Source: an uncultured Coriobacteriales bacterium (GTDB lineage: Bacteria; Actinomycetota; Coriobacteriia; Coriobacteriales; UMGS124). From it: a stretch of DNA of 7,354 nucleotides. The notes beneath the pieces were generated by a model that saw only the letters and a program-made list of their open reading frames with translations, searched no databases and was not told the DNA's origin. The position numbers were made by a program, and so were the translations under genes. Each line of letters starts with the position of its first letter. Within the stretch, counting starts at the first letter, position 1. Shown one piece after another: positions 1 through 5,353 of the stretch. The stretch is from NCBI GenBank assembly GCA_934662525.1, contig CAKUKJ010000103.1:1-7354 (forward strand), written 5' to 3'.

Positions 1-1319
1 GTCTGGAACCAACGCGGGGTCTCGGGCGCGACGAGGTCGGCCACGCCGGCCATCCAGCCGTTGGCCTCATCCTCGTCGGACGCGGGCAGGCGGTCGGACA
101 GCGTGTCGATGCCGTTGGTCTTGATGAGCGCGGGGGCGCTGTCGGCAGAGGCGCCCGAGCCGCCTTCGATGGCGATGTTGCCCGTGACGGCCTCGATGAG
201 GTCGATGCAGGCCTGGGCCCAGTGGCCGTCGTTCTGCTGGTCGCCGATGCCGTTGCCGCAGAAGATGGCCATGGGCTTGACGGTGCCCATCATCTCGGAG
301 ATCTGCTCGATCTGAGAGGCGGCCACGCCGGTGATCTCTTCGGCCCACTCGGGCGTGCAGTCGACAAGCGAGGCGGCCAGCTCATCGAAGCCGTCGCACC
401 AGTTGTCCACGAAGTCGTGGTCGTACAGGTCGTTCGTGATGATGTAGTTGAGCACCGCCATGGCAAGGGCGCAGTCGGTGCCGGGGCGCACAGGCACCCA
501 GATGTCGGCGTGGGTGGCCATGGCGTCGCGCATCGGGCGGATGTCGATGGTCTGCGCGCCGTTCTCGATGGCGTTGAGGCGGCCGTTGGGGTTGCCCTGG
601 TTGATGCCGGAGTTCTCGGAGTTGTAGCCCCAGTTGACGATGAGCTTCGTCTTGCCGAGCTGGCCGGGCATCGTCTTGTTGCACTTGCCGTGCACGGGGC
701 CGCCCAGCGTGACAAGGTTGGAGAACATGCGCTGGGAGTTGCAGATGGCCGAGTGCAGGTAGTTGGGCGAGCCGTGCACGTTCAGGAAGCGGCGGCCCAG
801 CGTGCCCAGGACGGCATAGTACTGGGGCGAAAGCACCGCGTAGGACTTCGCTCCGTACTGCTCCTTCTGCTCAAGCAGCTTGGCCGAGATTTCCTCGAAG
901 GCCTGGTCCCACGTGATGCGCTCGAACTTGCCCTCGCCCTTCTCCCCCGTGCGCTTCATCGGGTACTCGAGGCGCGTGGGCGAGTACATGACCGCCATGG
1001 GCGTGTTGCCCTTGGCGCACAGGGTACGGCTGCCGCGGCCCCAGTTGTTGCCGGCGGCGGGGTTGCCCTCGACGTTGGTCCACTTGCCATCCTTGATGTA
1101 GCACAGCGTGGAGCAGTGCGTGCGGGCCGGGCCGCACATCTGGCAGAACGCATGCTTGACTTCCATGCCCTCGTACTCGGACTGGATGCCCTCGCCGTCC
1201 GTCTCGTCGGCCTGAGAGAGCGCCGGGGCTCCCAGGCCCGCGCTCGCCGCCGTCAGCGCGCCCAAAGCCGCGCCTGCGGCCAAGAAGCTGCGCCTCGAAA
1301 TGTTGGGGGTGCGTTCCAT
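1..1319 (-). CDS. Tat-exported molybdopterin oxidoreductase catalytic subunit (DMSO reductase superfamily), N-terminal part
   Basis: The reading frame opens with ATG at 1319 and runs without a stop off the left edge, giving 439 residues of a protein that is usually about twice that long. The start is set by AAGGAGG six bases upstream. Residues 8-13 (SRRSFL) followed by an Ala/Leu-rich stretch form a twin-arginine signal, with likely cleavage after SQA (residue 37), so the enzyme should act outside the membrane. Cysteines 59, 62, 69, 73 and 101 lie where this superfamily binds a [4Fe-4S] cluster, and the CAKG at 101-104 supplies the usual last ligand and the electron-relay lysine. In SPNYLHSAIC, Cys193 aligns with the molybdenum-ligating cysteine of PhsA/PsrA-type reductases. 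The family includes the catechol dehydroxylases of Eggerthella lenta; the substrate here is unknown. Electron-transfer partners (DmsB/DmsC-like) would lie beyond the left edge. Family assignment is secure; the specific reaction is not. Confidence 0.95.
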   Translation of the reverse strand, partial: MERTPNISRRSFLAAGAALGALTAASAGLGAPALSQADETDGEGIQSEYEGMEVKHAFCQMCGPARTHCSTLCYIKDGKWTNVEGNPAAGNNWGRGSRTLCAKGNTPMAVMYSPTRLEYPMKRTGEKGEGKFERITWDQAFEEISAKLLEQKEQYGAKSYAVLSPQYYAVLGTLGRRFLNVHGSPNYLHSAICNSQRMFSNLVTLGGPVHGKCNKTMPGQLGKTKLIVNWGYNSENSGINQGNPNGRLNAIENGAQTIDIRPMRDAMATHADIWVPVRPGTDCALAMAVLNYIITNDLYDHDFVDNWCDGFDELAASLVDCTPEWAEEITGVAASQIEQISEMMGTVKPMAIFCGNGIGDQQNDGHWAQACIDLIEAVTGNIAIEGGSGASADSAPALIKTNGIDTLSDRLPASDEDEANGWMAGVADLVAPETPRWFQ

Positions 1320-1325
1320 ACGTTT

Positions 1326-1332
1326 CCTCCTT
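1326..1332 (-). promoter_or_regulatory. Ribosome binding site of the molybdoenzyme gene
   Basis: The minus strand reads AAGGAGG, a full anti-16S match, six bases before the ATG at 1319. This fixes the start of the molybdoenzyme and places the twin-arginine motif at residue 8, as expected for an exported member of the family. Confidence 0.85.
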
Positions 1333-1471
1333 CTCCCCTGGAACCTTTCGTGCGAATTGCCTGTGCGCGGCAGACATGACGCCGACCGCGACTGTTTCCA
1401 CGATAAGCCCTTATGCGGGCAAAGGCACATCGAATGATTTGAAAGCTGGGGTCGAATATTGTTTATGATAT

Positions 1472-1516
1472 GGCATTTACCAGGCATTATATTTACCTTT
1501 TACTTGATATAGGCAT
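1472..1516. repeat. Repeated GGCAT / TTACC element, candidate operator
   Basis: GGCATTTACC at 1472-1481 is followed by GGCATTATATTTACC at 1483-1497, the same two half-motifs with five bases inserted. A third GGCAT lies at 1512-1516. The first two GGCAT copies begin 11 bases apart, about one helical turn, and the ATTTACC copies (1475, 1491) are 16 apart. The array sits between two divergent genes, one of them a DNA-binding regulator, and covers the candidate -10 box. Its use as an operator is inferred from position and repetition. Confidence 0.4.
1486..1491 (-). promoter_or_regulatory. Candidate -10 box for the molybdoenzyme gene
   Basis: The minus strand reads TATAAT, the sigma-70 consensus, in the AT-rich island. 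It would give a leader of about 160 bases before the ATG at 1319. I find no good -35 at 16-18 bases upstream and no extended -10, so if this promoter is real it probably needs an activator. The box lies inside the repeated element described separately, which fits control by a bound regulator. Confidence 0.35.
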
Positions 1517-1610
1517 GTTGGGAGGCTTGGGGTAAAAGGCGGGCGGCACCATCCCGGCCGCCAAGTGCTACGCGGGAGGCGCACGGCGCCCCGGTGGCGC
1601 AGATGCCGAA

Positions 1611-1617
1611 AAGGAGG
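1611..1617 (+). promoter_or_regulatory. Strong Shine-Dalgarno sequence out of phase with regulator 1
   Basis: AAGGAGG here is the best ribosome-binding sequence upstream of regulator 1, but it stands 35 bases before the ATG at 1653. It is only three bases before an ATG at 1621 in another frame. That frame stays open to 1788 (55 codons), overlapping the regulator's first 45 codons, and encodes an Arg-rich, unrecognisable peptide. It may be a short leader, a ribosome standby site or chance. The regulator itself has only the weaker GAGGGGG at 1636-1642. Confidence 0.4.
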
Positions 1618-1652
1618 ATAATGGCCCCAGTCAACGAGGGGGAACGGGAGAG

Positions 1653-3152
1653 ATGGCAGCAACAGACAACGAGGAATCGCTCGCGGGGTCGCTCGCCGCG
1701 ACGACGGCGGGGCTGGGATGCGTCCTGGCGTGGACGTACGTCGTCTTCTTCAGCAGGCTCGTGCACTATTCCACACGCAACGACATAGAGCACCTCAACA
1801 GCACCTATGCGTTCGCGTGCTGCGGCATCGTGGCGACGCTCTTTGTCTGCGCCGCCGCTGTGGGGCGCTGCTCCCGACGCATGCCGCGCCCCGCGGACCC
1901 CAACCGATGCCGGGCACGCTGGGTCTTGCGGCTGCCGCCTTTGGCCGCCGCCGTGCTGTGCGTCGCAACCGTCGTGCTCGCGCTCGTCGAGCAGCGCATG
2001 TTCACGCAGCCATGGTGCTCCATCACCTCGACGCTGTCGGGCTGTGCGGTTGCCGTCATGCTGCTCGCCTGGGCATGGGGGCTTCTGTGCTTCCGCAAGG
2101 CGTCCCTTGCGGTAGGGTGCCTCACCGCCTCGTTCGTGCTGGGAGCCGCAATCTTCGTCGCCGTGCTCTACCTGCCCGGCACGGCGGGCATCGCCGTGTG
2201 CGCCATGTTGCCCCCTTTGAGCGCGTCGCTCTTTCGCGTGGCCTGCAGGAAGCCCGAGCACGACGAGTGTCCCCTGAGCCAGCCGGGCAATGCCCCCTTG
2301 ATGACCCATTGCTCCGAGCCCGAGGGCGTCTCGTGGGGTGCGCTTGCCCGGACGTTCGTCTCCATCGGCATCCTTGGCCTGGTGGAGAGCTTCATGCGGG
2401 CGCTTTTCCTCAACGTGGACCCCGGATCGAGCTCGGTGGCCTACCGGTGGCTCTTCCTGCTGGCGACGCTGCTGTCGGCCGGCGCGCTCGCATTTGCTGC
2501 AGGCAGGCGCGCAAAATCGGCCGCCGTGCGCCTCACCTGCCGCGTGAGCATGTGTGCGCTGGTGTTCCTCACGCTGCTCACGCCCATCGTCAACGAGCTC
2601 GGGCTGGCCGCAGACCTCACGACGCTCGTGTGCTACTGCATGTTCAGCCTGCTCGTATGGCTCTACCTCACGCTCACCGCGCGCGCCTACCCCATCTCGG
2701 TCATCGAGCTGTTCGGCCTGGGGCTGGGGGCGTCGTACCTGGGGTGCCTCGCTGGCACGTTCTTCGGCGGGGTGCTCGTGTCGTTTTGGGCGCCGAGCTA
2801 CCGCATGCTCAGCCTCATCGCCCTCGTGTGCGCGGCGGCCATCCTTGCGGCGCTGCTCTTCATCGCCGACGAGCAGGTCTTTGCCCGCCTCGTCGACGCC
2901 GACGAGGACCGCCCCCAGGCACCCCGCCGCTTTATGCTGCGCATCCGGCAGATTGCGCAGGAGTACGGCCTCACACCCAAGGAGACCGAGGTGTTCACGC
3001 TTGCAGCAAAGGGACGCACCACCCAGCGCATCCGCGAGGAACTGGGCCTTTCCACCGGCACCGTCAACACCCACCTCGCACATATATATAAGAAACTCGA
3101 CGTGCACGACCGCCAACAAATGCTCGACCTGGTGGAGGGGAAAGAGGAGTAG
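1653..3152 (+). CDS. Membrane-bound LuxR-type transcriptional regulator 1 (12-helix sensor plus HTH)
   Basis: This 499-residue protein combines about 12 hydrophobic segments (roughly 14-34, 51-71, 90-112, 123-147, 150-174, 177-194, 229-253, 263-284, 293-314, 321-342, 348-378 and 384-405) with a C-terminal LuxR/GerE DNA-binding domain (433-497). The domain shows the family pattern LTPKETEV, then STGTVNTHLAHIYKKLDVH as the recognition helix and following turn. There is no receiver or autoinducer domain, so it is a one-component regulator whose membrane part probably senses the ligand. DadR of Eggerthella lenta, which activates a dopamine dehydroxylase gene, has this layout. The gene is divergent from the molybdoenzyme, its most likely target; the FAD gene 451 bases downstream is the other candidate. 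The start at 1653 is the only ATG/GTG/TTG in frame nearby, but its ribosome site is weak. The HTH shares about half its residues with regulator 2. Confidence 0.93.
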   Translation: MAATDNEESLAGSLAATTAGLGCVLAWTYVVFFSRLVHYSTRNDIEHLNSTYAFACCGIVATLFVCAAAVGRCSRRMPRPADPNRCRARWVLRLPPLAAAVLCVATVVLALVEQRMFTQPWCSITSTLSGCAVAVMLLAWAWGLLCFRKASLAVGCLTASFVLGAAIFVAVLYLPGTAGIAVCAMLPPLSASLFRVACRKPEHDECPLSQPGNAPLMTHCSEPEGVSWGALARTFVSIGILGLVESFMRALFLNVDPGSSSVAYRWLFLLATLLSAGALAFAAGRRAKSAAVRLTCRVSMCALVFLTLLTPIVNELGLAADLTTLVCYCMFSLLVWLYLTLTARAYPISVIELFGLGLGASYLGCLAGTFFGGVLVSFWAPSYRMLSLIALVCAAAILAALLFIADEQVFARLVDADEDRPQAPRRFMLRIRQIAQEYGLTPKETEVFTLAAKGRTTQRIREELGLSTGTVNTHLAHIYKKLDVHDRQQMLDLVEGKEE

Positions 3153-3162
3153 GAAAAACAGG

Positions 3163-3228
3163 GGCAAGCCGACGCCTTCCAAAGGGAGATAACTTCCGCA
3201 TTTTCGGGGTTCTCCAGCCGCGCTTGCC
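3163..3228 (+). terminator. Imperfect stem-loop after regulator 1, possible terminator
   Basis: GGCAAGC at 3163-3169 pairs with GCTTGCC at 3222-3228. Inside it, GGAGA (3185-3189) can pair with TCTCC (3211-3215), and CCG (3196-3198) with CGG (3205-3207). The structure starts 11 bases after the regulator 1 stop, where a terminator would be expected. No run of T follows, so it is not a standard intrinsic terminator, and the pairing may be partly fortuitous. Confidence 0.25.
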
Positions 3229-3395
3229 TCGAGTTGGCGGCAGATAAGAGCCAACAATACTCGGTTACCTATTTCACCAATCCATCTAGCAGGCATTTTC
3301 TTGCATTAGTAGTTCTCCAAAATTCAAGCGGCCGTCAAGGAACCACCTGTGGCAACGCCGTCCCTTGCCAAGCTGCTGGAGAACCCCACTTTTGC

Positions 3396-3427
3396 GGAAG
3401 CAACTCAGCGAAAACCCGCGTTGCTCC
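3396..3427 (+). other. Bulged stem-loop upstream of the FAD gene
   Basis: AGCAAC (3399-3404) pairs with GTTGCT (3420-3425), and GCG (3408-3410) with CGC (3417-3419), around a six-base AAAACC loop. GG/CC extends the base of the stem, giving eleven pairs with two small 5' bulges. No T-run follows. If the promoter at 3504 is the main one, this element lies upstream of the transcript and would act only as DNA or in read-through RNA. Confidence 0.3.
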
Positions 3428-3503
3428 AAGGTACCCTTTCTTCTGGCAAAACCCTTGTCACCTCTTTTGCGTGACGCACCCGACTAAGACAAAGAAGCTG
3501 CGT

Positions 3504-3531
3504 TTGAGGCGACACGAGGCCGACGTATATG
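3504..3531 (+). promoter_or_regulatory. Candidate promoter of the FAD reductase gene
   Basis: TTGAGG (3504-3509) and TATATG (3526-3531) are separated by 16 bases and each match the sigma-70 consensus at four of six positions. Transcription would begin near 3538 and give a leader of about 66 bases. The match is moderate, so the promoter may depend on activation by one of the flanking LuxR-type regulators. Confidence 0.35.
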
Positions 3532-3590
3532 CGCTATGGTCTGCTTCAGCGAGCGAGGCGCTGGGCCCGCTCGGGTAGAGGCATACTTCC

Positions 3591-3597
3591 AAGGAGG
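3591..3597 (+). promoter_or_regulatory. Ribosome binding site that fixes a GTG start
   Basis: AAGGAGG lies six bases before GTG at 3604, the same sequence and spacing as at the molybdoenzyme gene. It supports the GTG start over the in-frame ATG at 3529, which has no ribosome site, overlaps the candidate -10 box and would put 25 residues ahead of the exported signal. Confidence 0.85.
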
Positions 3598-3603
3598 GCC
3601 ATC

Positions 3604-5259
3604 GTGCACACCAACCATCAGACACCCGCCGACTTCACGGCACTCGACCGCCGCGCGTTCGTCGCTGGGGCGGCCGCCGTCGCAGCCGGAGCCGCAGCAC
3701 TTGCCAACACCGCCCATGCCAATGAGGCAGAGACGGAGCCCGCCTCGGACGACCGCCACGGCACCTCGGCCCACACCGCCCAGACGACCGCCGACGAGAC
3801 CGTCGAGTGCGACGTCGTGATTGCAGGCGCAGGCATCGCCGGCCTCATGGCGGCCGACCACCTTGCCGAGCAGGGCTTCAAGGTCTGTTTGCTTGAGAAG
3901 GGCGTCAGCGCCGTCGTATCCGACTGGGCGCAATGCGGCGGCCCCAACGCCTGCGAGACGAAGCTGCAGGAGCAGGAGGGCGAGTGGGTCTCCCTCGACG
4001 AAATGTTCAAGTACATGTACGGCTTCTCCAACGGCGCCGTCAACGCAAAGCTCCTCAAAAACGTCTTGGCGAGCACCGGCCCGGCCATCGACCGCATGAT
4101 GGACCTGGGCATCGCCATGAGCCTGTGGGGCGACCCCTACGGCGTGGGCTTCCGCGGGCGCCACTACATCGACGCCGACCCGGCAGGCCGCACCGACCCC
4201 ATCATCGCCGATATCGAATCCAACGGCGGCACGGTGACGTTTGAGGCCGACGTGTATGCGGTGCTTATGGAAGACGGCAAGGCGGCGGGCGTGCAGGCGC
4301 AGGTAGACGGCAAGGTCGTGGACTACCGCGCCAAGGCGACCGTCATCGCCACGGGCGGCTTCCTCGGAAACACCCAGATGCAGCAGGAGCACTTCAACAC
4401 GCCCATCTTCCCGCTAGGCAACACCGTGTCGGACGGCACGGGCATCCAGATGGTGCTCGACGCCGGCGGCGTGCTCGACCGCCCCTTTGCCGTGCTTGGC
4501 AACGAATGCGGCGCGGTGTCGCCCGCCACTGAGGGCTGGCCCTTCACGCCCGAGTGGAAGAACGTCAACGAGCACTACGGCTATTGGTTGTTCGGCGGCC
4601 TGTACGTGGACGGCACGGGAAGCCGCTTCGTGAACGAGGGCGACGTGGCGGCCCTGCCGCTGGCCAAGGGCGGCGAGGCCCTTGCACGCGCCGGCCACGC
4701 ATGGGTCATCATGGACGCGGACTACTACAACGCCTGTCAGAACGAGGGAATCTACGCCTACCTGGGAGAGCCCGCCGAGTGGACTGCGGGCGAGGAGGCC
4801 GGCTACTACAATCCCAGCGCGGAGAACGCCGAGGAGCACCTGCAGCAGGCCATCGACGAGGGGTGGGGCATCAAGACCGACACCGTCGAGGAGATTGCCG
4901 ACAAGTTCGGGCTGACCAACCTCGCCGCCACGGTCGAAAGCTACAACGCCATGTGCGAGGCAGGACAAGACATCGAGTTCTACAAACCGGCATGCTTCAT
5001 GAAGCCCGTCGCCACCGCTCCGTTCTACGCCTTTGAGTACGTGCCGAGCGCCTGGGGCACGAACGGCGGCGTGAAGGTGGACAGCGGCCTGCACGCCCTG
5101 GACACCGAGAACAATGCCATTCCCGGCCTGTACGTGGCCGGCGTGGACGCCGGCTCCATGTACACGGTGCCCTACTACACCAACCCCGGCTCCTCGGTGG
5201 GCAACGCCATGGGCTCGGGTTGGTTCGTCGCCGACCAGATCGCCGCAGACCTCGCGTAG
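3604..5259 (+). CDS. Tat-exported FAD-dependent reductase/dehydrogenase (FAD_binding_2, fumarate reductase flavoprotein-like)
   Basis: The 551-residue protein starts at GTG 3604. Residues 15-39 (DRRAFVAG, an Ala-rich stretch, then AHA) form a twin-arginine signal. GAGIAG (75-80) with Glu98 (LLEKG) is the FAD-binding fold, followed by ATGGF (249-253), SDGTG (276-280), RFVNE (341-345) and PGLYVAG near the C terminus. There is no FMN-binding domain and no CxxCH haem motif, so electrons must come from a separate partner, and none is encoded nearby. Fumarate reductases carry HHTMGG and an Arg in NRLGGNA. Here the first reads AWGTNGG (483-489) and the second GSSVGNA (529-535), so the catalytic His and substrate Arg are absent. 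The GTxGG signature is closer to ketosteroid dehydrogenase-type flavoproteins. Coriobacteria use many such enzymes to reduce dietary or drug molecules; the substrate is unknown. The gene appears monocistronic, ended by the hairpin at 5319. Confidence 0.93.
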   Translation: MHTNHQTPADFTALDRRAFVAGAAAVAAGAAALANTAHANEAETEPASDDRHGTSAHTAQTTADETVECDVVIAGAGIAGLMAADHLAEQGFKVCLLEKGVSAVVSDWAQCGGPNACETKLQEQEGEWVSLDEMFKYMYGFSNGAVNAKLLKNVLASTGPAIDRMMDLGIAMSLWGDPYGVGFRGRHYIDADPAGRTDPIIADIESNGGTVTFEADVYAVLMEDGKAAGVQAQVDGKVVDYRAKATVIATGGFLGNTQMQQEHFNTPIFPLGNTVSDGTGIQMVLDAGGVLDRPFAVLGNECGAVSPATEGWPFTPEWKNVNEHYGYWLFGGLYVDGTGSRFVNEGDVAALPLAKGGEALARAGHAWVIMDADYYNACQNEGIYAYLGEPAEWTAGEEAGYYNPSAENAEEHLQQAIDEGWGIKTDTVEEIADKFGLTNLAATVESYNAMCEAGQDIEFYKPACFMKPVATAPFYAFEYVPSAWGTNGGVKVDSGLHALDTENNAIPGLYVAGVDAGSMYTVPYYTNPGSSVGNAMGSGWFVADQIAADLA

Positions 5260-5318
5260 GACAGGCAGACAGGCGCGATGCGGCGCCCGTAGCCCGATTG
5301 CACATGCACCGCTCGCGG

Positions 5319-5353
5319 CAGGCCGCCCACCGCTGGGCGGCCTGTTTGTTATT
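5319..5353 (+). terminator. Rho-independent terminator of the FAD reductase gene
   Basis: CAGGCCGCCCA (5319-5329) and TGGGCGGCCTG (5334-5344) form a perfect 11-pair stem around the loop CCGC, followed by TTTGTTATT. The T-run overlaps the stop codon of the convergent regulator 2. On the minus strand the hairpin is not followed by T residues, so it should act mainly on the plus-strand transcript, though it may also stall the opposing one. Confidence 0.9.

Larger units (their letters stand above)
1320..1652. other. Divergent intergenic control region
   Basis: These 333 bases separate the minus-strand molybdoenzyme from the plus-strand regulator 1, so both genes must be transcribed outward from here. 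Most of the gap is GC-rich like the coding DNA, but about 1430-1510 is an AT-rich island. The island holds a repeated GGCAT/TTACC element (1472-1516), a perfect TATAAT on the minus strand (1486-1491) and a weaker plus-strand pair, TTGAAA at 1439 and TATGAT at 1464 with a 19-base spacer. I see no credible gene inside it. Confidence 0.7.
3153..3603. other. Intergenic region between regulator 1 and the FAD reductase
   Basis: This 451-base gap holds no convincing gene. It contains an imperfect long inverted repeat just after regulator 1 (3163-3228), an AT-rich stretch at about 3240-3330 with a CAGGCATT also present in the divergent control region (1481-1488), a bulged stem-loop at 3396-3427, and a plausible promoter at 3504-3531 for the FAD gene. 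The length and AT-rich island suggest that the FAD gene is transcribed on its own rather than by read-through from regulator 1. Confidence 0.6.

Noticed and set aside
222..1379. Long plus-strand open frame opposite the molybdoenzyme gene
   Set aside because: Its product is Val/Ala/Gly/His/Arg-rich with no recognisable domain, and it is fully antisense to a clear protein family. It reflects high GC at third codon positions.
1500..3296. Long minus-strand open frame opposite regulator 1
   Set aside because: The translation is rich in Arg, Gln, Glu, Gly and His with no fold or ribosome site, and it mirrors the codon bias of the real membrane protein.
3234..3578. Plus-strand 114-codon frame in the gap before the FAD gene
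   Set aside because: It begins at a TTG without a ribosome site, its product has no recognisable domain, and it covers the candidate promoter. It is more likely non-coding.
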